A DNA stretch of 56,468 nt from a virus, in the IMG/VR virus record IMGVR_UViG_3300032050_000168, positions 1 through 56,468 of that record; one strand, given 5' to 3'. This document shows, piece after piece, positions 7,486 through 15,969 of the stretch. Every line of letters begins with the position of its first letter. The stretch's first letter is position 1. Both the position numbers and the translations under genes were made by a program. The notes below the pieces were generated by a model. It was not told the origin of the DNA, did not search any database, and was given only the letters and a program-made list of their open reading frames with translations.

Positions 7486-10077
7486 CTACAAACCTCCCAT
7501 TTTTCTATGAAAATAGAAATCTTCCACATAAACCCCACTCAGTTCGGTGGATTCAAATACTTTAAATGCGTCACCTAACGTTGATAAAATGGGTTTACCG
7601 TCTACGTTAAACGACGTATTCAGTAACACACCAATGCCAGTTAGTTTTTTAAACTCGGTAATTAAATCATATAATTTCTGATTCTGTTCTCGTGTAACTG
7701 TTTGTACCCGCGCAGTTCCATCTACATGAACAATTGCAGGTATGATATTTTTATATTTTTCTTTTACTTTAGGACAAAAACTCATCCACCTGGATTCACC
7801 CTCCCATTCAAAATATTCTGACACATCTTCTAAACGAACTACAGGAGCAAATGGTCTGTACCATTCTCGGTGTTTTACTTTTAAATTCAATGTGTCTTTC
7901 ATATCGGACAGTAACGGACTACATAAAATACTACGATTACCTAACGCACGAGGACCGTGCTCCGACCGTCCGGTAATAAATCCAAGTATTTGACCCTGCA
8001 TAAGTAACGTAGCTAATTTATCTAACTCAATTGATTCTCCAAGATAACGTTCAACATATTCAGATAACCGATGTTTGTCAAGTAATTCTGGTCCTGCGTA
8101 TGTTACGTCAATTGAATCCGGTGGCATGATCATATTTGCCAGCATACCCACCGCTAACCCACAATCATTTGGATTTGGTCCAACAAACACGGGTCTATTA
8201 TATTTTTGGTTTATTTTTGTATTTAATACAATATTCAATCCACACCCACCCGTTATACAAATAGGAAGTTCTGTGTGAGATTGTATTTCCTCGTCCACGT
8301 ACTCAAAAAATAATTCTTCAAATACGTGCTGTGATGTAGCAGCTACATCATATGCAACTTGATCAATCAATCTATTCTGTATATCAAATGGTATAGAAAT
8401 TTCTTCAGATAAAATTTTAAAATGCTCTTCGTAATTCCCGCCAGAAATATTAGAAGTATATAATTTTTTAAATGCATTTACCCAATCTGTTCTTACATTA
8501 CCATATGATTGTAGTCCTAGAATTTTTCCAGCATATACCAAATTACCCAAACTTAGTGCATTTTCTTTTTTAATGTCGCCAAGATATTCACCAAATATCA
8601 TATATGGAAATCCCAAATCCAGTCTATGTTCTCGTAAAACAGTAAGTGGTTTTCCTCGTTCTGCTAGATAAATTTTAAAAAATCCATCATTACCGCCACC
8701 ATCAAACGAGATTACCAATGCTTTTTGAAATGGTGATTGATAAAATGTACCTGCCGCATGTGATTCGTGGTGCTTACACTCAACGTGAATTTTTGCAGGA
8801 AATCCTTCCCAATAGTTAACACTGCCGTGGTGTTCAATTGTTTCACAGTGTTGATGTAAACAATAACCGTATTCGGTGAAACCATATTTATTCTGAAAAT
8901 AGTCTACTATCAGTTTTGATAAGTTTTTTCTTGAATGTGCCACGTAATATTGCGTATAACCTGCGTTCTTTACATTCAAGAATCTTTCAATTTCCAACAC
9001 TTCCAAAATTTTTCCACCATATTCAACTGCAACTGATGCGTTATGGGAGCCATATACTGCTATATTTGGTAAATCAAATTTCTCATATACAAATGGTGCA
9101 GGTGACTTATACACAGGCACCAAATATTTTTCCACGTTAGTTAATCTTGACTCTTTTTCTTCTATTAAATTAAAAAATGATTTATAAAAAGACCGTGCTG
9201 AATTATCTGAGTGTAGAAAATAACATGGATCCGTTGGAACATCGTGATACCAAGTATCAAACGTATTTAAATAAAATAGTTCAGGATGAGTTGTATGTAC
9301 CACGGACATAATTCCTTCTTCCAACGGAACAACATCAGCATTCAATATAGTATCCACGAGTGCATAAAATTTTTCTGCAAACGTATGAATTACACTCGGT
9401 ACTCCTCCAAAAAAACCACCAATTAAACTTGCAGTTAATTCGGTTGGAGCTACTTCTTTAGTCCACTCAACAGGAAGTCGTATCACTTGAGTTGCATATC
9501 CAAATATTTTTGATTCACTGACAAGTAAGTCGTATAACTTATCACCCAAGTCTTCATTAAATTTTGCTGTACTTTTATTTGGATAATAGTTTTCCAAATC
9601 AAATCTTGCCAATTCAACACCACCCAATGTTTCTGGAAACAACGCATGGTGAAACAGTCCCGCATCAATCCATACTACAGGAGTTTCTTCTATTTGACGA
9701 TGTTTAATAGTATCCAGTAAAAACCATAACTTTGACAAGCACAGAATATGTAACCTATTATTATGTTTATATAATTCTGATGCGTCATTATTGAATAAAT
9801 TAACATATCGTTCTTTTAAAGAATAAACTTTTTGATAGTTTGGAAGATCTTCTAATTCCACGTGTCGTAATTCAAAATTTATTAAGTTATATTCTTGAAC
9901 GAATTTTGTTAATTCCGGTTCTTGAAATTTATCGTGATAAACCACAACTTTTTGCGTACCCAATCGTGAAATTGCATATAATGTTGGTTTATAATAAGAA
10001 AAATTCCATCCTCTACCGCCCATTATAGATAAAGGATTTGAGTAATATACTGCAGTAACTATTGTTGTATTATTCAT
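7486..10077 (-). CDS. Fusion: HtrL/YibB-like domain + NodU/TobZ-type O-carbamoyltransferase (863 aa)
   Basis: Residues 1-340 resemble HtrL/YibB proteins (TIVTAVYY at 5-12; VVWIDAGLFHH at 134-144; GGFFGG at 220-225). Residues about 338-863 are a full carbamoyltransferase: metal-binding HHESHAAGTF (437-446), CITGGCGLN (607-615), and a C-terminal YrdC/Kae1-like part with GRSEHGPRALGNRSIL (703-718), WYRPFAPVV (739-747), TARVQTV (788-794) and LLNTSFNVDGKPI (818-830). Known: NodU/TobZ enzymes transfer a carbamoyl group from carbamoyl phosphate, via carbamoyl-AMP, to a sugar hydroxyl. Free-standing members are about 550-600 aa, so the N-terminal 340 residues are an added domain. Inference: glycosyl transfer and carbamoylation of a sugar on the cassette's glycan are coupled in one polypeptide. 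All the key motifs appear intact. Confidence 0.85.
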   Translation of the reverse strand: MNNTTIVTAVYYSNPLSIMGGRGWNFSYYKPTLYAISRLGTQKVVVYHDKFQEPELTKFVQEYNLINFELRHVELEDLPNYQKVYSLKERYVNLFNNDASELYKHNNRLHILCLSKLWFLLDTIKHRQIEETPVVWIDAGLFHHALFPETLGGVELARFDLENYYPNKSTAKFNEDLGDKLYDLLVSESKIFGYATQVIRLPVEWTKEVAPTELTASLIGGFFGGVPSVIHTFAEKFYALVDTILNADVVPLEEGIMSVVHTTHPELFYLNTFDTWYHDVPTDPCYFLHSDNSARSFYKSFFNLIEEKESRLTNVEKYLVPVYKSPAPFVYEKFDLPNIAVYGSHNASVAVEYGGKILEVLEIERFLNVKNAGYTQYYVAHSRKNLSKLIVDYFQNKYGFTEYGYCLHQHCETIEHHGSVNYWEGFPAKIHVECKHHESHAAGTFYQSPFQKALVISFDGGGNDGFFKIYLAERGKPLTVLREHRLDLGFPYMIFGEYLGDIKKENALSLGNLVYAGKILGLQSYGNVRTDWVNAFKKLYTSNISGGNYEEHFKILSEEISIPFDIQNRLIDQVAYDVAATSQHVFEELFFEYVDEEIQSHTELPICITGGCGLNIVLNTKINQKYNRPVFVGPNPNDCGLAVGMLANMIMPPDSIDVTYAGPELLDKHRLSEYVERYLGESIELDKLATLLMQGQILGFITGRSEHGPRALGNRSILCSPLLSDMKDTLNLKVKHREWYRPFAPVVRLEDVSEYFEWEGESRWMSFCPKVKEKYKNIIPAIVHVDGTARVQTVTREQNQKLYDLITEFKKLTGIGVLLNTSFNVDGKPILSTLGDAFKVFESTELSGVYVEDFYFHRKMGGL

Positions 10078-10107
10078 CTGAATCCCGTGGTGTGTTTGTA
10101 AGATAAC

Positions 10108-11031
10108 TTATTTTATAACTTCTTGAATTTTATTTAGTATGTTGTATTTTTCCAAAAATATATTTTTATTTTCTAGCATGTACGGGAACATTTCGTCATA
10201 CAATTTTTCTGCGTTGTTATTTATGTCTAATATAAGAGAACGCACGGCATCCAAGTCATCCAAGTCTGGCATCTGTATATATCCTCGGGAATCATAATAT
10301 TCCGCAATATTCGTACTTCCATAATAGATCGGAATTGTGTTAGTTAACAAATTATCTGTAAATTTTTCTGTGGTATAAAATGGTTCCGCTGTATTTTCTA
10401 TTCCTATAGAAAACCGATATGATTTAAGTGCAATGTATTTATTCCATGCTTCCCCTTTACATCTACCGGTGGCGGTCCATTGTTTACCGTATACATCAAC
10501 CGGTAAATCATTGTCTATAATTAGATTTGCCACGTTCATACGTTTACGATAAATGTGAGGTGCGTCAGAAGGAACCCACCACATATTATCCGGGGAGTTT
10601 GATACCACCATACTAATATTTTCTGTTTTGGACAAGTCCCACTGATTTATGTGTTCAAGTCCCCACTCAGAATCACCACCGCCACCATACAGCATATAAT
10701 TTGGACCTTCAATTACTTTCTCATTATCATGATCAAAAATATTACGGTTTTGAACGAATACCCAATCAGAATAATCAACCGCATTGCGATCTATATTATG
10801 TGACCACGACGGTTCCATTCCAAAAAATATGGTGTGTTGTTTATCGGTTTTAAGTACGTTGTCACCCAACCTACCGAATACTATTGCCCATTCATAAGAA
10901 TCGTCGGTAACAAATTCAAAATTTTCAAAATGGTACTCATTTAATTTTAATTGTGCTAATACTCGTCCAATAATACTAACAGAAGGTTGATCGTGTGTCC
11001 ACCAGCAAAAAATTCTAATTTTAGTTTTCAT
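10108..11031 (-). CDS. GT10-family (alpha-1,3-fucosyltransferase-like) glycosyltransferase
   Basis: Residues 203-243 contain the GT10 signature: KSYRFSIGIENTAEPFYTTE, then KFTDNLLTNTIPIYYGS, matching the pattern K-F-x-[LI]-x-x-E-N ... [YD]-x-T-E-K ... N-[AL]-[LI] ... P-[VI]-x-[YF]-[GW] that binds GDP-fucose. Length (307 aa) fits bacterial FucTs of the short type; I see no heptad repeats or membrane tail. Its partner is the GDP-fucose synthase gene three genes upstream, so donor and transferase are encoded together. The start ATG overlaps the previous stop (ATGA), giving translational coupling. Acceptor unknown; another GDP-sugar donor cannot be excluded. Confidence 0.8.
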   Translation of the reverse strand: MKTKIRIFCWWTHDQPSVSIIGRVLAQLKLNEYHFENFEFVTDDSYEWAIVFGRLGDNVLKTDKQHTIFFGMEPSWSHNIDRNAVDYSDWVFVQNRNIFDHDNEKVIEGPNYMLYGGGGDSEWGLEHINQWDLSKTENISMVVSNSPDNMWWVPSDAPHIYRKRMNVANLIIDNDLPVDVYGKQWTATGRCKGEAWNKYIALKSYRFSIGIENTAEPFYTTEKFTDNLLTNTIPIYYGSTNIAEYYDSRGYIQMPDLDDLDAVRSLILDINNNAEKLYDEMFPYMLENKNIFLEKYNILNKIQEVIK

Positions 11032-11801
11032 AATTTATCTCTGTTTATTAAATAAAAATGTTCGTACGGATACTGCGGCAAATCTTCCATTACTTTGGTA
11101 TAAGGTTGTCCAAACATACCAACAATAGTAGAAGATTCAGTTTGTATATATTTTCCAGTTCCATGATTCCAAAATCCAATAAATTCTCTATTAAATCTTG
11201 AATATTTTCCAACGCCAGGTGTTATATTATCATCACGAACGTCGGATACAATATTATGAATTCCTGGTAAATAATACTCTGGGAATGCTTCATTATATTT
11301 GTCGATGTACCTATACGTTATGTCCCCGTCTTCTTCTCCAATACCCAGCAATCGTTCATCCAACCATCCTATATCAATCATTCCGTCCTTTGTATAACAT
11401 GCATGACTAAATGAACCATTGAATTTACACATTCGTGTGATGGACGAATTTATAGACTCAAACGTATCAAAAAAACTTTCATTTAAAATATCAACATCAT
11501 CGTTTAAACATAATAATAAATTAGTGGGTGAATGAATTACCAACGTATTGACTAATTTAGCGTATCCACGAAATGATGGGAAAAATATAGGATATACATT
11601 ATTTGTAGTTCCAATCAATTCCAATACCGATGTACGATACGTTTCATCAAATTCCGTATTATTTAGTCCATTTATTGCTACTAGTATAGGTATATTTTTC
11701 CTATATTCACGAATAGCTAATAATGTTTTCTTAAACATATCAAATCGTTTAGAAAACGTTGTAATACCAATACTATACGGCAAGATTGTTGTTTCTGACA
11801 T
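11028..11801 (-). CDS. GT2-like (GT-A fold) glycosyltransferase
   Basis: I chose the ATG at 11801, which has an AGAGAAG ribosome binding site, over a GTG 78 nt upstream that would extend the overlap with the previous gene. The protein (257 aa) opens with a GT-A nucleotide-binding strand (YSIGITTFSKR), has PILVAINGLN in the second strand, and an acidic metal-binding motif LCLNDDVDI at about 97-105. Known: GT2 enzymes use nucleotide sugars and build chains one sugar at a time. Sugar and linkage cannot be read from sequence. It overlaps the upstream GT7C-like gene by 29 nt and the downstream FucT gene by 4 nt. Confidence 0.7.
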   Translation of the reverse strand: MSETTILPYSIGITTFSKRFDMFKKTLLAIREYRKNIPILVAINGLNNTEFDETYRTSVLELIGTTNNVYPIFFPSFRGYAKLVNTLVIHSPTNLLLCLNDDVDILNESFFDTFESINSSITRMCKFNGSFSHACYTKDGMIDIGWLDERLLGIGEEDGDITYRYIDKYNEAFPEYYLPGIHNIVSDVRDDNITPGVGKYSRFNREFIGFWNHGTGKYIQTESSTIVGMFGQPYTKVMEDLPQYPYEHFYLINRDKL

Positions 11802-12471
11802 ATTCTTCTCTATTAAAATATAAAATGTTTTCTCTGTCTTGAAAATGCGGTAGATGTAATGGCAACACACGATCCTCACTGACCCCGGTTCGTATGAATT
11901 TATAATTCCATCTATCCATCAAATGTCCATCTTCCCCTCCCCACGTAGTAAATTTTTCATCAAAAAATCCAATGTCTTTTATAGATTTGATTGATGTTAA
12001 ATGAAATCCACCGAATCCACCAACACATCCTTTTGTAAATACTAATGGATGTGTTCCGTGCGGATCAACTTGATCTAATGGTATATTTCCATCGTCAAGT
12101 TTTGCAAAATTAAAGAAAAACCCAATTTCATATGTTACGTTTGATGCGAGAGTGGCTAACGCATCCCATTGTGTCCGATGTATAAATACATCGCAGTCCA
12201 TCAAACAAATGTTATCTTCCTCTGGAAATGTATTTATTATTCCGTTAAGTTTTTCTGATCGTTTATATGTTCCAATTGGGTATGGAATATGTGTTGCGTC
12301 GTCAATTATTTTTTCTGGTGAATAGTCAAATATATTGGCAGTAGCGGGTACCGACTTACTGTTTAGATATCGTACCATATCCTTTAAATATGGCCACGTT
12401 AAGTGTACATTTCGTTCTCTGCTACTATTTTCTTGGCCATCTGTCCAAAAAGCCATGCAGAAATGTATCAT
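11773..12471 (-). CDS. Galactosyltransferase-type (GT7 C-terminal domain) glycosyltransferase
   Basis: 232 aa. Seen: DCDVF (92-96), a DxD metal motif; GCVGGFGGFHLTSIKSI (148-164), then FFDEKFTTWGGEDGHLMDRW (169-188). The last block, W-G-G/E-E-D at the end of a G-G-F/V-x-x-F/x segment, is the hallmark of the Glyco_transf_7C family of beta-1,4-galactosyl/GalNAc-transferases and of bacterial relatives with this fold. Inference: it extends the primer GlcNAc made by the GT60-like enzymes, perhaps with a hexose, before fucosylation. Its start overlaps the stop of the GDP-fucose synthase gene (ATGA). Confidence 0.75.
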   Translation of the reverse strand: MIHFCMAFWTDGQENSSRERNVHLTWPYLKDMVRYLNSKSVPATANIFDYSPEKIIDDATHIPYPIGTYKRSEKLNGIINTFPEEDNICLMDCDVFIHRTQWDALATLASNVTYEIGFFFNFAKLDDGNIPLDQVDPHGTHPLVFTKGCVGGFGGFHLTSIKSIKDIGFFDEKFTTWGGEDGHLMDRWNYKFIRTGVSEDRVLPLHLPHFQDRENILYFNREEYVRNNNLAV

Positions 12472-13391
12472 AACCTAATGGTTCCCGTTTCATAATGTTG
12501 AGTAAACCAAGAAATTGTTTGAGATAATCCGATTGGTAACTCTGTGTATTTTATAGGATATACTAGTTGGAGTTTACTCGTATCACTTGGTTTTCTTTCT
12601 TGTCCGTTATGTTGTGTACTATCTTCAAACACAATCTTTCCCGTGAAATTCATTTCCTTTGCAATTAGATGTACCACATCACGTATTTCGTACTGAGTCG
12701 GTGATGATACTACCAATGGTTCTACATCTTCATAATTAAATATTGCCCATGCAATAACTTTTGCTAAATCTTCGGCATAAATAAATTCACGATACACTTT
12801 TCCATTTCCCATCACATTTAATGGAGTATTATTTATTTTTGCCAAATAACATTTATGAATTAATGCAGGAATTACGTGAGCAGATTCTAAATTAAATTGA
12901 TCATATTTACCATATACATTTGTAGGTATTATGGTTGTCCATTTTTTATTATATTGTGTTTGATATGCCCGAGTTTGAACTTCTAACATTCTTTTTGCAT
13001 AAGCATATCCAAAATTTGAATCATGAGGTTCTCCATCGTGGATTTTATGTGGCTGTAATGGATACGTTGTTTTATCGGGAAATATGCAAGTTGACATCAT
13101 CCCTAGTAATCGGTTCACATTGTATTGATGAGCATATTGCAATACATACGTATTCATTATGACGTTTTGTTCGTAAAATCCTACGGGATCTCTACTATTA
13201 GCCATTACCCCACCAACCTTGGACGCTAAGTGAATAACATGTGTTGGATTGTATATAGAAAACATACTTTCTACATCAGTTTTATTTGTTAAATTAAATT
13301 GAGTAGACGATATGTAGTTGGCAGAGGGTAAATATTTCTGTAAGTTTCTACCCACTAAACCCGACCCCCCAGTTACCAATATTTTGTTCAT
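12468..13391 (-). CDS. fcl: GDP-L-fucose synthase (NAD-dependent epimerase/reductase)
   Basis: Short-chain dehydrogenase fold: Rossmann loop VTGGSGLVGRN (6-16), catalytic Ser/Cys in MSTCIFP (about 99-105), and Y129-x3-K133 in FGYAYAKRM. The downstream HVIPAL (172-177) places the catalytic His as in the E. coli enzyme. MGNGKVYREFIYAEDLA matches the family's substrate-binding stretch. Length 307 aa against about 320 in bacteria. It converts GDP-4-keto-6-deoxymannose to GDP-L-fucose in the cytoplasm. No GDP-mannose 4,6-dehydratase (gmd) is in this window, so the substrate must come from the host or from a gene elsewhere in the phage. The ATG has an AGGAG site and overlaps the previous stop by 4 nt. 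Confidence 0.88.
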   Translation of the reverse strand: MNKILVTGGSGLVGRNLQKYLPSANYISSTQFNLTNKTDVESMFSIYNPTHVIHLASKVGGVMANSRDPVGFYEQNVIMNTYVLQYAHQYNVNRLLGMMSTCIFPDKTTYPLQPHKIHDGEPHDSNFGYAYAKRMLEVQTRAYQTQYNKKWTTIIPTNVYGKYDQFNLESAHVIPALIHKCYLAKINNTPLNVMGNGKVYREFIYAEDLAKVIAWAIFNYEDVEPLVVSSPTQYEIRDVVHLIAKEMNFTGKIVFEDSTQHNGQERKPSDTSKLQLVYPIKYTELPIGLSQTISWFTQHYETGTIRL

Positions 13392-14629
13392 AGTTCTCCT
13401 GTCAACCGTTCACCCCATCCATGTTCTCTTGAGTGTGGCCACACAATCCATCGTTTTGGCTGGTCTAATGTGTGAAATATTCTCCAGAGTTTACAATATC
13501 CGGCGGAGTCGTTTTTCATCATCAAAATTTCTTGTTCATTGGCATCTTCTCTATGAATTTCTACCCCTTCTTTATTTTCAAATGCCACTGCCCATACATC
13601 ATAATCATTGTACGGTACCCATGATATTGGTATATCAATACAATGTTTGAATACACGTAGATATGGTTCTCCTGGAGGATTAGGAGGTTCTTTGTGATCT
13701 AACGTATATTGTTGCACAGATCGTGTATCAAATTTAATACCTGCATAATTTTCATAATCTTCAAGCGTTCTAATAGTTCCAAATCCAAAATCACCGAAAT
13801 CTTCTGCCGGATCATGTTCTCCGTCAATGCGGAGTAATCGTCTATTTCTTGCCAAAGAAGCATTATCCCAACGTCCCCATTCTGCTATATCATCCCACGA
13901 CTTTCGTGGACGATGTTCCCGAGAATATTCATGATATACTACTGGTTTATGAGGAGAAAACAAATCATAACCCCATGTATAGGCTCGGGCAGCAATAGAA
14001 ATTTCTTCGCCATGAAATAAATAATTGGGATCGTGAGGAACTTCTTTACAGAATTGTCCAAGGGTAAATCCAAAGTGTGCTGAATAGAATCGACTCGGAT
14101 ATGGAAGTGTTCTATTTTGCCAATCTGGAATTACGGATGGAATAAAAAATACTGCTCCCTGTGGCGTAAATCTGTCAAATGTCAAAAACCACGGATCTGT
14201 TGCTCTACCAGTAGGATCATTGTGTGGTTCGTAACTTGATACATATGCAGTCAGTAATGGCTTTTTGTGTCCTACTTTTTGTAAATCCTTTACCATTTTA
14301 ATTAGTGTATCATCCCAATCTTTTGCAAATCGGTGATGTGAATCTAACTGTAACGTGTAAGCTTCATCAGTCCAATGCTTTTGAATTTGGTATCGTGCCC
14401 AACACGTTCCTCTAGTTTGTAAATGAGGTATATCAAGAATTTTAAAACGAGCATCGTTTTTAAATTCATCTAACGTATCCCAATCATCCTCGGTTGCATG
14501 TTGCCACGCAATACAAAAACGTAAATTTTTGGGTTTCTTTGCATTTGCAATACAACTACGAATCGTTGGTAATAATTCTGGATCTCGGTATGCGGCAATT
14601 TGAATAAAAATGTTTTGATTCTTTTTCAT
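13388..14629 (-). CDS. GT60-like polypeptide GlcNAc-transferase, copy 2 (413 aa)
   Basis: Same architecture as the gene just upstream and clearly its paralogue: IFIQIAAYRDPELLPTIRSC at the N-terminus, CIAWQH near 40, LQLDSHHRF (DSHH about 96-99), YLFHGEEISIAARAY and YDLFSPHKPVVYHEYSRE, the conserved blocks of the Pfam family Glycosyltransferase (GlcNAc), CAZy GT60. Known: members attach GlcNAc to hydroxyproline of Skp1 (Dictyostelium) or to Thr in mucin-like proteins (trypanosomes). A C-terminal 110-residue extension (NDYDVWAVAFENKEGVEIHR ... WIVWPHS) is shared by both copies. Inference: it initiates glycosylation on a phage protein. ATGA overlap with the previous gene. Confidence 0.78.
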   Translation of the reverse strand: MKKNQNIFIQIAAYRDPELLPTIRSCIANAKKPKNLRFCIAWQHATEDDWDTLDEFKNDARFKILDIPHLQTRGTCWARYQIQKHWTDEAYTLQLDSHHRFAKDWDDTLIKMVKDLQKVGHKKPLLTAYVSSYEPHNDPTGRATDPWFLTFDRFTPQGAVFFIPSVIPDWQNRTLPYPSRFYSAHFGFTLGQFCKEVPHDPNYLFHGEEISIAARAYTWGYDLFSPHKPVVYHEYSREHRPRKSWDDIAEWGRWDNASLARNRRLLRIDGEHDPAEDFGDFGFGTIRTLEDYENYAGIKFDTRSVQQYTLDHKEPPNPPGEPYLRVFKHCIDIPISWVPYNDYDVWAVAFENKEGVEIHREDANEQEILMMKNDSAGYCKLWRIFHTLDQPKRWIVWPHSREHGWGERLTGEL

Positions 14630-15903
14630 ATGTTAAACTCTCCAGATAATCTAGTCATCCATCCTTTACTCAAACTATGAGGCCATACTATCCATTTTGC
14701 TGGTAGGTCGTCGTGATAAAAATTTCTCCAGATGTGTGAAAATTTATCTTGTTCATACGGAACACTTAAAATTCTCTGAATTTCCTGTTCATATGCGTCT
14801 TCTCTATGAATTTCTACCCCTTCTTTATTTTCAAATGCAATTACCCAAACATTATAATCATTTTCTGTAAATTCTGGTCTATGTACGTCTATACACATTC
14901 TATGGTATTTTGCCAATCCCTGTGCATGATATACTTCATCTATTGACACGGGAGGTAATTTCTTGGTAATCGTATCTCTATGTACTTGTCGTGTACTAAA
15001 CTTTAATCCCGCATACAATTCATATTGTTCTAATGATCTAACTTGTTTTTTTACTAATTTATTTGATGGTGAGATTACATCAATACCTAGTAAAGTTCTA
15101 TTATGTTTGTGGGATGTAGTATCTAATTCTTTCCAATCAGTATGGTCATCCCAATGTTTCTTTTTACCTTCTCGTGTATATTCATGCCAAATAACTGGTC
15201 TATGTGGAGCAAATAAATCATACCCCGCCATATACGCTCGTACAGACAGATTGATCTCTTCTCCATGAAAATAGTACGTGGGGTCATATTCCACTTCTTT
15301 ACAAAATTTCCCATCGGCAAAAATAAAATGACCCGAAATAAATCGTGACGGCATTGGACGATCTAGTTCTTTAAAATTATCTATGGTGTGCGGTAAAAAG
15401 TGTACGGGCCCTTCAGGAGCAAACCGGTCAAATTCCATAATCCACGGTATCATCATTCTACCAGCGGGATCGTTTTTTGGATCAAAACTGGGAAGATAGG
15501 AACTTAATAGTGGTTTTGGGCAATCTTTTGAACGAAGACTTTCCAGCATCTCAATAACTGTAGTATCCCATCCCTTACTAAACCTGTGATGGGAATCTAA
15601 CTGCATTGTATACGTTTCTTTATTATAGGCTTTATTTAGTTGATGTCTCGCCCAACACGGACCCTTCGCATCACGATAATCAATATCAATAATATCAAAA
15701 CGAGAATCATCTTTAAACTCGTCTAAGTTATCCCACTCTTCGTATGGGGAATGTTGCCAGGCAATACCAAATCGTAATCTATCAGGATGATCAGCATTTG
15801 CTAAACAATCCCGTAATGTATTTAATAATTCAGGATCTCGGTATGCGGCAATTTGTATATAAATCGTTGGATTAGAAACTTTTTTCTTTTTTCTTGGAGC
15901 CAT
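14626..15903 (-). CDS. GT60-like polypeptide GlcNAc-transferase, copy 1 (425 aa)
   Basis: N-terminal basic stretch (APRKKKK), then the GT60/PF11397-type blocks: IYIQIAAYRDPELLNTLRDC, FGIAWQH, MQLDSHHRF (DSHH 103-106, the metal/UDP-sugar site), PKPLLSSYLPSF, YYFHGEEINLSVRAY (HGEE 213-216) and YDLFAPHRPVIWHEYTRE. The C-terminal extension (NDYNVWVIAFENKEGVEIHR, later WIVWPHS) is shared with the next gene; such an extension could recognise the acceptor. First gene of the glycan cassette, preceded by a GAGGG ribosome binding site. Family relatives transfer alpha-GlcNAc to hydroxyl groups of proteins, not to lipid carriers. The Thr/Pro-rich stalk and Ser/Thr-rich fibres encoded nearby are therefore the natural candidate acceptors (inference). 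Confidence 0.8.
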   Translation of the reverse strand: MAPRKKKKVSNPTIYIQIAAYRDPELLNTLRDCLANADHPDRLRFGIAWQHSPYEEWDNLDEFKDDSRFDIIDIDYRDAKGPCWARHQLNKAYNKETYTMQLDSHHRFSKGWDTTVIEMLESLRSKDCPKPLLSSYLPSFDPKNDPAGRMMIPWIMEFDRFAPEGPVHFLPHTIDNFKELDRPMPSRFISGHFIFADGKFCKEVEYDPTYYFHGEEINLSVRAYMAGYDLFAPHRPVIWHEYTREGKKKHWDDHTDWKELDTTSHKHNRTLLGIDVISPSNKLVKKQVRSLEQYELYAGLKFSTRQVHRDTITKKLPPVSIDEVYHAQGLAKYHRMCIDVHRPEFTENDYNVWVIAFENKEGVEIHREDAYEQEIQRILSVPYEQDKFSHIWRNFYHDDLPAKWIVWPHSLSKGWMTRLSGEFNI

Positions 15904-15969
15904 ATAACCCTCGTGAGGAAACCTTTAACTTACCAATATACATATTATTCACTTTGTTGTCAAGTGGGT

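Noticed and set aside
11802-11879. GTG start 78 nt upstream for the GT2-like gene
   Set aside because: It would overlap the GT7C-like gene by more than 100 nt, and the added residues do not look like part of a GT-A fold; the ATG at 11801 has a good AGAGAAG site.
5090-15903. Cassette as a horizontally inserted mobile island
   Set aside because: No integrase, transposase, flanking repeats or att-like sites; same strand, same tight junctions and similar AT-rich composition by eye as the flanks. Acquisition by recombination is possible but not shown.
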